DNA of 64,000 nucleotides. It comes from Niastella soli (GTDB lineage: Bacteria > Bacteroidota > Bacteroidia > Chitinophagales > Chitinophagaceae). The stretch lies in the NCBI RefSeq assembly GCF_017742245.1, contig NZ_JAGHKO010000004.1, positions 1,364,001 through 1,428,000 on the forward strand. Reading direction: 5' to 3'. Position numbers and translations under genes: made by a program. The notes under the pieces were generated by a model. The model had not been told where the DNA came from, made no database searches, and saw nothing but the letters and a program-made list of their open reading frames with translations. Positions 1 through 9,221 of the stretch are shown piece after piece. The first letter of the stretch is position 1. Every line of letters begins with the position of its first letter.

Positions 1-1536
1 ATTTGTAGCCAGCTGCGGATTGTTGTCTATTTCCTGTTGGGTAATAGGCAGCAGTTCATCGCGGTCTTTCTTGAAGTATGGCAGCGGGTCTGTTGTGAAA
101 TAGCCCTTTTTCCGCCAGCGTAAAATATCGCGATTACGAATTTCTTCTCCGCCCAGCTCTACTGTTTTTTCATGCATGATAGCTTTAACAATTTCAGCCT
201 TTGTACCTGTGGGGAATTGTGCCGTTGGATAATGCGGCATATTCACTCCTGGCCGGTCACGCACCTGGTTTAAATAATCTACTGCAGCAGCCGGATTGTT
301 CAATTCATTTTCACATTCAGCCAGCATAAGTAACACTTCAGCATACCTGATGATACGCTGGTTGTTTCCACCACCAGCGCGATCACCACCTTTGCCGTGT
401 TTATAAATGATCATGAACTTGCGCCAGCTTATTTTTTTGGTAACGCCATTCAATACGGATGAATTACCATTCTGATCAGCATCAGTAAGAACAGCTGCGC
501 CGTTGTTATAGGTATCGCCCGATTGGTATACCGACATAGCAAACCTTGGATCGGTTTTGGCGGCGCCGGTAGCTGTATTCTCAAACTCATTCAAATAACG
601 ATTCGATGGTATCAGGTTACGCCAGGCAATAGGCGAATATTCCTGATTGCGTACGGTGCCCTGTGGCTGACTGGGATCGTCTCCCTGCCCACCCCAGTTA
701 AACTGGTTCGGTTTGTTTTCGAAGTATACTGCTTCCCAGATAGATTCTTTATTGAATTCTGTTTCTTCCAGGAAATTATCACCATAAGGAATATTAATGG
801 TATATCCCAGGTTCTTTACAGCCAGTAACGCGGTTTTGGCGGCAGCATAATCGCCTTTTTGCATTTGCACCCGGCCCAGCATGGCATAGGCAGCGCCCTT
901 GGTAACACGGCCGCGGTCTTCATCGCCATAAGAGGGTGGCAAGGCGGCTGATGCATCGGTCAGGTCTTTTATTATCTGATCGTAAATACCTGCCTCCGTT
1001 GTGCGGGATTGAAACTGGTTCGATGCTGTAACCGGTTCCAGGTACATGGGCACAGGTCCCCACATTGATACCAGCTCAAATAATGACCATGCCCTGAAAA
1101 ATTTGGCTTCGCCTACATTACGGTCGCGTAAGGCATTATTATCTGAGACATTGGGCGCGTACTTTAAAACCGTATTGGCGCGATGCATAACGGTATACAA
1201 ACCATTCCAAACCGCATTCATTACAGAATTGTCGGGCGTGGTAGAACCGTTCAGGATCTGTGCGCGGGGCACTTCCAATTGCCCCCCACCAGCTGACACA
1301 TCATCACTGCGCAGGTCGTGTATAAAGAACCATTCGCGGCCAACCAGCGAACCGCCATGAAAAATAGAATAGATGGCATTGGTGCCTTTCAACAGTTCAT
1401 CGCTGTTGCGGAAATAGGTATCCAGCGTTGGATAGCTGGGATTTGTTTTATCGAGTTGCTTTTCACAGGCAATGATCGTTACCGCAAGTATTAATACAGA
1501 ACCGATGCTATACCTGAGAATATGTTTTGGTTTCAT
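1..1536 (-). CDS. SusD/RagB-family nutrient-binding outer-membrane lipoprotein (C-terminal end cut by window)
   Basis: Reading the minus strand from the ATG at 1536 gives an open frame of 512 codons that runs off the left edge. The start MKPKHILRYSIG is followed by a hydrophobic stretch ending in a lipobox-like IIAC, so this is probably a surface lipoprotein. The body has SusD hallmarks: helical TPR-like stretches (RVTKGAAYAMLGRVQMQKGDY) and a typical tail (LPITQQEIDNNPQL). SusD tails usually end a few residues after this motif, so only a handful of codons should be missing. It lies 36 bp downstream of the SusC gene, and the pair would form a lidded TonB-dependent importer for an oligosaccharide or other polymer fragment. 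The substrate cannot be told: no hydrolase gene is visible on this side. Confidence 0.93.
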   Translation of the reverse strand, partial: MKPKHILRYSIGSVLILAVTIIACEKQLDKTNPSYPTLDTYFRNSDELLKGTNAIYSIFHGGSLVGREWFFIHDLRSDDVSAGGGQLEVPRAQILNGSTTPDNSVMNAVWNGLYTVMHRANTVLKYAPNVSDNNALRDRNVGEAKFFRAWSLFELVSMWGPVPMYLEPVTASNQFQSRTTEAGIYDQIIKDLTDASAALPPSYGDEDRGRVTKGAAYAMLGRVQMQKGDYAAAKTALLAVKNLGYTINIPYGDNFLEETEFNKESIWEAVYFENKPNQFNWGGQGDDPSQPQGTVRNQEYSPIAWRNLIPSNRYLNEFENTATGAAKTDPRFAMSVYQSGDTYNNGAAVLTDADQNGNSSVLNGVTKKISWRKFMIIYKHGKGGDRAGGGNNQRIIRYAEVLLMLAECENELNNPAAAVDYLNQVRDRPGVNMPHYPTAQFPTGTKAEIVKAIMHEKTVELGGEEIRNRDILRWRKKGYFTTDPLPYFKKDRDELLPITQQEIDNNPQLATN

Positions 1537-1572
1537 AATGATCAATTGTTTTTTCATGAATAAAACATCTGG

Positions 1573-4500
1573 TTAAAAACCTACCTGTACGCCAAACTGG
1601 AACGAACGGGCGGCAGGATACTGCCCATAATCGATACCGTTGGTAAGAGTAGTGATCTTAGAGCCAATTTCCGGGTCCCAGCCTTTATACTTGGTAAAGG
1701 TCAACAGGTTTTGCGAAGCAACGTATACTCTGAAACTGCTTACGGTACTCCTGGTGACCTTTTGTAAAAAGCCGGCAGGGATGGTATAGCCTATCATGAT
1801 ATTTTTTAACCGCAGGTATGACCCATCTTCTATCCAGCGGGTGGAAGGACGAACATTCTGGTTAGGATCGCCACTGATGGCACGGGGTACACTGGTATGC
1901 GTATTGGTAGGCGTCCAGGCATCGAGTACAGCGGTACCGGAGCCGAACAAACGTGCCATACCTTCACTGATAATGCGGGTAGCATTGAATATTTTGTTAC
2001 CCTGTACACCCTGGAAAAACACTGACAAGTCGAAGTTCTTATAATTGGCGCCCAGGTTCAACGAGTAGGTGAAGTCAGGCAAATAGTTACCGAGGAAAGT
2101 TCTATCATCGGAAGTGATAACGCCATCGGGTTTTCCGTCCGGCCCACTGATGTCTTTGAACTTCAGGTCGCCGGCTTTTGTTTTATCTGTCTGGAACGGA
2201 CTGGCTAACACTTCTGCATCAGTTTGGAAAATGCCATCAACAACATATCCGTAGAACGATTGAATGGCTTCACCGGCTTTTGTTCTGGTAATGGCGCCGC
2301 CACCACCAAAATCCTGGTCGCCGCCCTGATCGATGGAAGCATTAGGTGTATTCAGACTTACCACCTTATTGGTGATGAAGCTGATATTACCGGTAATATC
2401 CCATTTAAAATCACGAACGTTTTGTTTGTAGCCCATTTGCAGATCGAACCCATGGTTCTCCATAGCTCCTACGTTTGCCAGTACACCCTGTGTATTGAAT
2501 CCGAATGAACCTGGCGTAGGCACATTCAACATCAGGTTATCAGTTTTGCGACGGTAGTAATCGGCAGATAAACTGACGCGGTTATTGAGCAATCCCAGGT
2601 CAACGCCAATGTTCAGTTGTTTTGTTTTTTCCCATTCCAGATTTAGGTTTGAGATGGCATTATAGAACGAGGCATTACCACCTGAAGGCAGGGTATTATT
2701 AAAGGGATACAAGGCTCCGTTTTGTGATACCACCGCCTGCCATGGATAATCGTTTGCCAATTGCGAATTGGGCAGTCTGCCGAAAATGCCAATACCATTT
2801 AAACCGGTTTCACCATAACCTGCTCTTATCTTTAATTCTGAAATGTTCTTCACGTTGCGCATGAAATCTTCCTGATCAACCCGCCAGCCAACTGATGCGG
2901 AAGGGAAGTTGGCAAATTTTTTACCAGGTGCCCAAACTGATAATCCATCACGACGAATGGCAGCACTCAGCATATACTTTCCCCCAAATTCATAATTCAA
3001 TCTGGCCACATAGGAGATCAACAGGTTTTCGCTTTTGGTGCTGAAGGCGGAAACGTTTGTGGCACCAAACATGGTCTCAATTTCGTTGGTACTTTGGTTA
3101 CCGGTTATTTGCTCGCCAAAAGCCCTGGTGCTTTGGGTTTCATATACACCGGTGGCTGTGATGTGATGATTACCGATTGTTTTATCGAACGTAAGCTGTT
3201 GGGTAAACAACAACGTGGTGAGCGTTGTGCGTACATCATCAACAGTGGCCAGTTTTTCACTACGGCCTTTATCGTTGTAAATAGGTTTAAACTGATGCTG
3301 GAACAGGTTCACATGGTCTGCGCCAAAGGTGGAACGGAATTTTAACCAGGGAGTAAAATTCACATCTACATAGGCCGTACCTAATACTTTTAAGGTTTTT
3401 CGAACAGCATTACCCAGTAACACCGCATCTTCAACCGGGTTGGTTGGGTCGGCGCCATCCACGCTGTTCTCGGCATTTCTGTAGCCACCCAGCGTAGTAG
3501 GATCATACACTGGTAAATAAGGCAGGCTGCGTATTACATTCACCAGTCTGGTACGATTACCGGTTGTATTATCATACCGCTGTTTTGAATATGACAGGAA
3601 CAGGTTTTCACCAAAGGCGAACACCTTGCTGATCCGGTGCTCTGAGTTAATGCGGTAATTACCCCTTTCATAATACACGCCCTGGCCAATACCATCCTGT
3701 TTGAAATAACCGGCCGAGCTGTAGAAACGGCTTACGTCATTACCGCCACTTACGCCAATATTGTGCTGCATCAGTACGCCGCTTTTAAAATATGCGTCCT
3801 GCCAGTCGGTATTTGTTTGGGCATAAGATTGGGTAGCACCTGCATAAATGGGCTGGCTGAAATTGGCCGACTGTAACCGGGGTGGCAGCTCAATATTAGC
3901 AGCGCCGTTCAAAGCACGTTCATATTTCAGGTATTGCTCTGTATTCAACAGATCGATCTTATTCCAGGCCTTTTGGGTGCCGATATAAGAATCGAGCGTT
4001 ACTTTCAGTTTATTGTCGCGTCTGCCTTTTTTGGTTGTAATAAGTATTACCCCATTGGTGGCCCTTGACCCGTAAATAGCGGCCGCACTGGCATCTTTCA
4101 ATACTTCTACTGATTCAATATCACGGCTGTCGAAGTTAACAAGGTTACCGGTGGGAAATCCATCGATCACATATAAGGGGTCAGAAGCAAAGTTGATAGA
4201 ACTCACCCCTCTGATCCGTACAATGGGTGACTGACCAGGTTCCCCATTGTTGGTTACCGTTAAACCGGCCACCCGGCCTTGCAGCGCCTGTTCCACACTG
4301 GCCACCGGCAGTTCGTTGATGGCTTTGGTATTGATAGAGGTAATGGCGCCAGTCAATGAACTTCTGCGTTGGGTACCATACCCCACAATGATCACTTCGT
4401 TCATGTTACTGGTTTCAGCAAGCAATTTCACCGTCATGTTGGTCTCATCGCCCACCTTTACTGCAAATTCTTTATACCCCACCATGGAGAACGACAGTAT

Positions 4501-5067
4501 TTCGCCGGCATCGGCGGTGATCACAAACACGCCTTTTTCATTGGTGCTGGTACCTCTGTTGGTACCACGTACTACCACCGATACGCCGTTCAGCGGCTCT
4601 CCGCGTTCGTCGGTCACCTTACCACTTATGGTCTTGGCAGGGGCTTCTTCATCCAATAAATATTTTCGGGGATCGTCGTTTACAAACATGGCCAGGTTAT
4701 AGGCCTCTCCTTTCCGCATCAACACGATCTGGTTGCCGGAAACGAAATACAAAATATTCAGGGGCGACAAACATACTTCCAATACATCGCCCAAACGCTG
4801 ATTACGGGCAGCCACAGAAATTTTCTGGCGCACCGGAATGCGCTGGGAGCTGTACACGAATTTAATATCAGTCAGCCGGCTGATCTCATTCAGCACCGTC
4901 TTAACTTCCTTATTGTCTGCAACCAGGTTAATACGCTGGTTCAGAACCTCCTGTCCATGTACCGGACGGGCATACATCATACCGGCAAAGCCGGTGATCA
5001 ATAGTAATGGCAGCAATCCTATTCTCATAAACCGGTAGATTAACTGGTTAACGAGTACTTTTTTCAT
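1573..5067 (-). CDS. SusC/RagA-family TonB-dependent outer-membrane transporter with STN signalling domain
   Basis: The protein has 1164 residues. A signal peptide covers about residues 1-38, followed by a secretin/TonB short N-terminal (STN) domain (about 45-95, with VADNKEVKTVLNEISRLTDI), a carboxypeptidase-regulatory-like beta domain (about 145-215, GKVTDERGEPLNGVSV), and then the plug (VIIVGYGTQRRSSLTGAI) and the beta barrel ending in an aromatic-rich strand (FQFGVQVGF). The STN domain marks the transducer subclass that signals to a FecR anti-sigma factor, and such a gene lies directly upstream. Order and strand (sigma, FecR, SusC, SusD) fit a trans-envelope feed-forward switch: ligand binding outside releases the ECF sigma factor, which should raise expression of this operon. 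Family-level function is near certain; the ligand is unknown. Confidence 0.95.
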   Translation of the reverse strand: MKKVLVNQLIYRFMRIGLLPLLLITGFAGMMYARPVHGQEVLNQRINLVADNKEVKTVLNEISRLTDIKFVYSSQRIPVRQKISVAARNQRLGDVLEVCLSPLNILYFVSGNQIVLMRKGEAYNLAMFVNDDPRKYLLDEEAPAKTISGKVTDERGEPLNGVSVVVRGTNRGTSTNEKGVFVITADAGEILSFSMVGYKEFAVKVGDETNMTVKLLAETSNMNEVIIVGYGTQRRSSLTGAITSINTKAINELPVASVEQALQGRVAGLTVTNNGEPGQSPIVRIRGVSSINFASDPLYVIDGFPTGNLVNFDSRDIESVEVLKDASAAAIYGSRATNGVILITTKKGRRDNKLKVTLDSYIGTQKAWNKIDLLNTEQYLKYERALNGAANIELPPRLQSANFSQPIYAGATQSYAQTNTDWQDAYFKSGVLMQHNIGVSGGNDVSRFYSSAGYFKQDGIGQGVYYERGNYRINSEHRISKVFAFGENLFLSYSKQRYDNTTGNRTRLVNVIRSLPYLPVYDPTTLGGYRNAENSVDGADPTNPVEDAVLLGNAVRKTLKVLGTAYVDVNFTPWLKFRSTFGADHVNLFQHQFKPIYNDKGRSEKLATVDDVRTTLTTLLFTQQLTFDKTIGNHHITATGVYETQSTRAFGEQITGNQSTNEIETMFGATNVSAFSTKSENLLISYVARLNYEFGGKYMLSAAIRRDGLSVWAPGKKFANFPSASVGWRVDQEDFMRNVKNISELKIRAGYGETGLNGIGIFGRLPNSQLANDYPWQAVVSQNGALYPFNNTLPSGGNASFYNAISNLNLEWEKTKQLNIGVDLGLLNNRVSLSADYYRRKTDNLMLNVPTPGSFGFNTQGVLANVGAMENHGFDLQMGYKQNVRDFKWDITGNISFITNKVVSLNTPNASIDQGGDQDFGGGGAITRTKAGEAIQSFYGYVVDGIFQTDAEVLASPFQTDKTKAGDLKFKDISGPDGKPDGVITSDDRTFLGNYLPDFTYSLNLGANYKNFDLSVFFQGVQGNKIFNATRIISEGMARLFGSGTAVLDAWTPTNTHTSVPRAISGDPNQNVRPSTRWIEDGSYLRLKNIMIGYTIPAGFLQKVTRSTVSSFRVYVASQNLLTFTKYKGWDPEIGSKITTLTNGIDYGQYPAARSFQFGVQVGF

Positions 5068-5282
5068 AGTTTTGTACTATTAGTTGGTTAAAGCAATCAG
5101 TTTTAATCAATGTTTGTCCCGCTACTGTTTAAACCAGCAGGACAAATTATTTCTACGGCCCCGGTATTGGTGCGAACAATGCCGGGGTTCTTTTTGCCCT
5201 TTATCAGGGTGGTAACTTGATCATATAAATGGATTTAACTATTATCAATTATTATATTTTGAATACTACATTGAGACAGATT

Positions 5283-5361
5283 ATCCCGACGCCTGCGGTC
5301 GCATCCCGACAAGCGAAGCTTCGTCGGGACTCACCACTCACCACTCACTACTCACTACTTA
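5283..5361 (-). repeat. Dispersed word-array repeat, copy at fecR 3' end
   Basis: Read on the minus strand this is an array of GTGAGTG/GTGAGTA words followed by a CCCGACGAAGCTTCGCTTGTCGGG-type hairpin and a second CCCGAC hairpin half. The array begins inside the last codons of fecR: the TAG stop at 5355-5357 is formed by the array word GTAGTGAG. The same array-plus-hairpin combination recurs at 22044-22085. Confidence 0.75.
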
Positions 5362-6458
5362 CATCCTGTTGATTCAATTACTACCTGTCCGTCAATCAAT
5401 TCATAATGTGCGTCAATAGCGCTGCATATCAGGCTTAACTTCTGGTAGAACGGTTCGTTGCTGAGATCTGCCGTTACCGTGCATTTCTTTAACAGATCGC
5501 TGTCAAAAACGATATTGATCCCATATACTTTACTGAGATCGCCAAACACTTTATCGATCGGCGCATCATCGTATATCATTGTTCGTTCTATGGCCGGGGA
5601 TACGATCATAATGGGGTTGTTGAGTAGTACCTTCTGGAATTTTTGCCTGGTTCTTTCAAAAACCAGTTGCTGGTTGGGGGTTAATATGATCTCGCTCATT
5701 TTAGCGGAAGCCTGCGTATTGGCCTGCGCATATACGCTTACCTTTCCTGTTCTTACGGTTACCTGTATGGTAGTGTCTTTTTCAAATGAACGTACATTGA
5801 AGCTGGTACCTAATACCTTGGTCACAATTTCATTGGCAAATACCCTAAAGGGCCGGTGTGGGTTCTTGGTCACTTCAAAAAAAGCCTCCCCCAACAGATA
5901 TACATCGCGGGAAGCGCCGTTCCTGGCTGTATCGGCAGAACCAAACGTATGGGCATAACTGATGCGGCTTTTGGCAGCGAGGGTTACCTGGCTTCCATCT
6001 GGCAATCTCAGTATCAGTGGATTCTGAGAAGTATTGGTATGCTCAATCAGTTGTTTGGCGGCCACCATTGATGCGTAAGCGTAGGGAGGTACGCTTGTAT
6101 CTCTGGTATAAAAATACCAGGTGCCGGTTACGCACAACAATAATGCGGCTGCGGCATACCACCATTTAAAACCAGCTACTTTTCCTTTCTCCGGCTCCTG
6201 CCGCATTTGTTGGGTAGTGATGGTATTCATTAACCGGCTTACCTCCTGCTCTACCTGTGCTTCATTGATATTACTTTGCGGAAATTGTATAGATTCAACA
6301 ACACGCCGGGCAGTGGCAACTACCAGGTGTTTGTCGGGATGTTGTTGCAGCCAGGTATTCCAGAACAGGTTGTCTTCTTCCCGCTGTTCGTGTACCCAGC
6401 GAATAAAGTCTTCATCTATTACAAAATCAGATATATCATAAAGCCGGAAATCCTTCAT
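5355..6458 (-). CDS. FecR-family anti-sigma factor
   Basis: This 367-residue protein has an N-terminal cytoplasmic part of about 100 residues, one membrane segment (about residues 110-130, FKWWYAAAALLLCVTGTWYFY), a periplasmic FecR domain (LPDGSQVTLAAKSRISYAHTF to about residue 240) and a C-terminal DUF4974-like domain (YDDAPIDKVFGDLSKVYGINI). In this family the N-terminal part binds the ECF sigma factor and the C-terminal domain receives the signal from the STN domain of the partner transporter. It lies between the sigma-factor gene and the SusC gene. Its last two residues and stop codon fall in a repeat array. Confidence 0.93.
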   Translation of the reverse strand: MKDFRLYDISDFVIDEDFIRWVHEQREEDNLFWNTWLQQHPDKHLVVATARRVVESIQFPQSNINEAQVEQEVSRLMNTITTQQMRQEPEKGKVAGFKWWYAAAALLLCVTGTWYFYTRDTSVPPYAYASMVAAKQLIEHTNTSQNPLILRLPDGSQVTLAAKSRISYAHTFGSADTARNGASRDVYLLGEAFFEVTKNPHRPFRVFANEIVTKVLGTSFNVRSFEKDTTIQVTVRTGKVSVYAQANTQASAKMSEIILTPNQQLVFERTRQKFQKVLLNNPIMIVSPAIERTMIYDDAPIDKVFGDLSKVYGINIVFDSDLLKKCTVTADLSNEPFYQKLSLICSAIDAHYELIDGQVVIESTGCK

Positions 6459-6565
6459 ACAGCTCGGTTATACTAGTAAGTATCCGTTACCACTAAATCC
6501 TACTGTAGAAATAGGAGTTTTGTTAAAAATATATCAGAAGTTGTAGGAAAAGTATCATTGGAGGA

Positions 6566-6645
6566 AGGCAATGGGCAACGATCGCTCATACGCCAGGGCT
6601 TTCGGTGCCGTGTCGCGGGCTGCCGATTGCGAATTCACGATGTAT
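6566..6645. repeat. Short, degenerate member of the dispersed repeat family
   Basis: Between the sigma-factor and FecR genes the sequence holds GGCAATGGGCAA at about 6567, a GC-rich middle and GCTGCCGATTGCG near 6620. This fits a decayed copy of the word-array element seen elsewhere. The remaining part of this 195-bp gap shows no gene. Confidence 0.45.
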
Positions 6646-6653
6646 TCCAATTA

Positions 6654-7226
6654 TTAATTATACAACTCCGCTTGCCAAAGGCTCCTTAGTTTTTGAATAG
6701 TCTCGTGCAACAGGTTGTACACCGACTGGCGGTTGAGATTCATGAGCCCGGCTATTTGGGCATGATCGAGGTGCTGGTAAAACTTCAGGTAGATCAATTC
6801 ATGCTGGCGCTTAGACAACTTCGTCATTGTTTTCCTTAGTGTGGTAGCCTGCTCTTCAGACATTTGTTTGTCGATGATCAGTTTTTCTACAGAGAATTCG
6901 TGATAAAAATCGTAGGCAGATTCGCTTTCCATCGCATTGATCCTGATGGTGTGTTGATGCAATGATTTCAACACCTTGTTCTTTACAGCGCGGAGTAAGT
7001 AATATCGGGGAGAGAGAATTTCAGCAGCGCTTTCCCGTCGTTGCCACAAACTGATAAACACCTCCTGTATACAATCTTTTACCAGGGCCTCGTCATTGGT
7101 GAACCGGGTCCCGTAATTGTATAAGGCGGTATAATACTTTCTCATGATGGCGGCCAAAGCCTGCTCGTCGTTCTGTTGCAATCGTTGTAGCCATAAGGCT
7201 TCCAACTGTGTGTCATTATTCAACAT
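6654..7226 (-). CDS. ECF (sigma-70 family) RNA polymerase sigma factor
   Basis: At 190 residues it has the ECF size and layout: region 2 near the N-terminus (AIMRKYYTALYNYGTRF ... CIQEVFISLWQRRES), a linker, and region 4 (LIYLKFYQHLDHAQIAGLMNLNRQSVYNLLHETIQKL) with the DNA-binding helix-turn-helix. It is the first gene of a four-gene minus-strand set with FecR, SusC and SusD, the usual Bacteroidota arrangement in which a surface receptor controls its own sigma factor. It diverges from ung across 267 bp. Confidence 0.94.
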   Translation of the reverse strand: MLNNDTQLEALWLQRLQQNDEQALAAIMRKYYTALYNYGTRFTNDEALVKDCIQEVFISLWQRRESAAEILSPRYYLLRAVKNKVLKSLHQHTIRINAMESESAYDFYHEFSVEKLIIDKQMSEEQATTLRKTMTKLSKRQHELIYLKFYQHLDHAQIAGLMNLNRQSVYNLLHETIQKLRSLWQAELYN

Positions 7227-7493
7227 CAGCAGTAAGGATAGGTTGATTAATGCTTAATGCTCAAGGATTAAGAACTAACGCGAAGATTAGTCCGAATGGC
7301 AAATCCTGCGTTTAGCGCTCCCCCTTGCGCGTTTGTTGTTTTGGTTACAATGGGTACAATATTACTGCATCTTGATTATTAAACTGCAAAAAAATATTAG
7401 CACCTAGTAAACGTAGCAGTTACATACCAAGGAAATTAATATATCAAATAAATTCCCTTTGCTTATTTTTATCCGAAATATTAATGACAAACC

Positions 7494-8165
7494 ATGGACG
7501 TACAAATTGAGGAAAGCTGGAAAACAGCCTTAAAACCCGAATTTGCCAAATCCTACTTTCAGAATATTGTTACTTTTTTAAAGACCGAAAGAATGGCCGG
7601 CAGAACTATTTACCCGCCCGGCTCTTTGATCTTTAATGCTTTTAACACTACTCCCATCGATAATGTAAAGGTGGTGATCCTGGGTCAGGACCCTTATCAC
7701 GGACCTGGCCAGGCGCATGGCTTGTGTTTTTCTGTTTCAGACGGGGTTCCGCCTCCCCCCTCCCTGGTGAATATTTTTAAAGAATTGCATTCCGATACTG
7801 GCGTGGCCATTCCCAACCACGGCAATTTGACCAAATGGGCCGAGCAGGGCGTATTATTGTTGAATGCCTCGTTAACTGTTCGGGCGGCGGAACCCATGAG
7901 CCATTCGCAAATTGGCTGGGCCGAGTTTACCAATAACGTCATCAAAAAGATCAGCGAACAAAAACAGCATGTGGTATTTATGTTGTGGGGGAAGTTTGCG
8001 CAGGAGAAACAGGTATTGATAGATGAAACAAAACACCTGGTGTTAAAAGCAGCGCACCCCTCGCCACTTTCTGCCTATAATGGCTTCTATGGCTGCCGTC
8101 ATTTTTCAAAGGCTAATGAGTACCTCGTTCGAAATGGGATTGATCCTGTGAATTGGGCGCTGTAA
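7494..8165 (+). CDS. ung: Uracil-DNA glycosylase (family 1)
   Basis: At 223 residues it is full length for family 1 UDG. It removes uracil from DNA as the first step of base-excision repair. The water-activating loop GQDPYHG is present with the catalytic Asp at residue 66, as is the uracil-pocket segment [16 protein letters not shown]. The DNA-intercalation loop HPSPLSAY carries His188. The start ATG at 7494 gives the expected N-terminus ([13 protein letters not shown]). It is transcribed away from the sigma-factor operon and followed by a repeat element. Confidence 0.97.
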   Translation: MDVQIEESWKTALKPEFAKSYFQNIVTFLKTERMAGRTIYPPGSLIFNAFNTTPIDNVKVVILGQDPYHGPGQAHGLCFSVSDGVPPPPSLVNIFKELHSDTGVAIPNHGNLTKWAEQGVLLLNASLTVRAAEPMSHSQIGWAEFTNNVIKKISEQKQHVVFMLWGKFAQEKQVLIDETKHLVLKAAHPSPLSAYNGFYGCRHFSKANEYLVRNGIDPVNWAL

Positions 8166-8270
8166 ACAATGGACAATGGGAAATGGGCAATAGGAAAGGC
8201 CCCCGATAATCGGGCTCCTCGAATTTTTTTGCTGATTGCGGATTGCTCTCGGCTTAGCCGAGATCGATTA
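8166..8270. repeat. Dispersed repeat element after ung
   Basis: An array of CAATGGA/CAATGGG/AAATGGG/CAATAGG words (8167-8195) is followed by a small palindrome CCCGATAATCGGG and, at 8234-8269, a 36-base segment containing the hairpin CTCGGCTTAGCCGAG. That segment matches 44453-44488 at 33 of 36 positions, which ties this copy to the copy downstream of the second ABC ATPase. Confidence 0.75.
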
Positions 8271-8309
8271 CCTTGCATATTTTAAGACAAAAGACGCACT
8301 CATAAATAG

Positions 8310-9059
8310 ATGAAGATCATTAAAGAAATAGCTGGTCGAATTTTCGCCCTTTGGGCTGCATTGGTATTTGTGATTACCATGCTACTGATCCTGCTTCCGT
8401 TTTTGTTATTCAGTTATTTCGCTGACGAACCAAAAAAAACCAACCGGTGGGCAGCAATAGCCCGCGTCTGGATGGGAGCATATCTTCCGCTGATCGGTTG
8501 CCCATTAGTTGTGCGTGGCAGAAAAAATTTTGTTCCAGGTGAAACCTATGTAGTGGTTTGCAACCACAATTCGTTTATGGATGTACCTATCTCCTATCCC
8601 GCCATACCTGGGGGTAATAAAACTATTGCTAAAATTGAAATGGCCAAAATTCCCATCTTTGGGTTGATGTATAGAACCGGTTCGGTATTGGTTGACCGCA
8701 AAAGTGAAGCGAGCCGTAAAGAAAGCTATCTGAAAATGCGGAAGGTGCTCGATATGGGTTTACATATGTGTCTGTACGCCGAAGGCACCCGCAACCTAAC
8801 CGACCAACCGTTAAAATCCTTTCACGATGGGGCTTTTCGCCTTGCTATCGATAGTGGCAAGGCCATTATTCCCAGTCTTATTTTCAATACGCGAAAAGTA
8901 TTGCCCGCCAGCAAAGCTTTTTTCCTGCTTCCGCACAAAATGGAAATGCATTTTCTGCCGCCCGTTACGGTTCAACCCGGCGAATCTACGGTAGCATTAA
9001 AAGAGCGGGTTTACCAGATAATGCTTGAGTATTACGTAGCCAATGCTAAGAGGCAATAG
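8310..9059 (+). CDS. 1-acyl-sn-glycerol-3-phosphate acyltransferase (PlsC-like)
   Basis: The 249-residue membrane protein has an N-terminal hydrophobic segment (IFALWAALVFVITMLLILLPF). It carries the acyltransferase motifs NHNSFMD (the NHX4D catalytic pair, about residue 88) and EGTRN (about 154), plus a proline-containing IPSLIF block. It would transfer an acyl chain to lysophosphatidic acid in phospholipid synthesis at the inner membrane. The final codons (AGG CAA TAG) already belong to a repeat array of GGCAATA words, so the C-terminus may have been set by the repeat. The exact acyl acceptor is an inference from the family. Confidence 0.9.
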   Translation: MKIIKEIAGRIFALWAALVFVITMLLILLPFLLFSYFADEPKKTNRWAAIARVWMGAYLPLIGCPLVVRGRKNFVPGETYVVVCNHNSFMDVPISYPAIPGGNKTIAKIEMAKIPIFGLMYRTGSVLVDRKSEASRKESYLKMRKVLDMGLHMCLYAEGTRNLTDQPLKSFHDGAFRLAIDSGKAIIPSLIFNTRKVLPASKAFFLLPHKMEMHFLPPVTVQPGESTVALKERVYQIMLEYYVANAKRQ

Positions 9060-9221
9060 ACAATAGGCAATGGGCAGCGACGCGGCAACAAAGAACTGGT
9101 TAAAAGATATTGGACAAAAGTCCAAAGTCAAAAGCCTAAAGCGAATACAAAACTGTATTTGCTTTAGGCTTTTCGCTTTTTTGGCTTTAGGCGTTTTCGT
9201 CATTGCCCATTGCCCACTGCA
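9050..9221. repeat. Hairpin-forming repeat between convergent plsC-like and lptD-like genes
   Basis: The outer arms are inverted copies of the GGCAATG word (GGCAATAGACAATAGGCAAT at about 9054 and CATTGCCCATTGCCCACTGC at about 9201). Inside is a second strong inverted repeat: AAAAGCCTAAAGCGAATAC (9146) against GTATTTGCTTTAGGCTTTT (9158). Both neighbouring stop codons (9057-9059 and 9222-9224) touch it. Its position suggests it could also act as a two-way terminator. Confidence 0.75.

Noticed and set aside
4247-4702. 151-codon frame antisense to the SusC gene
   Set aside because: The SusC frame has full domain support; this one is a shadow with no recognisable domain.
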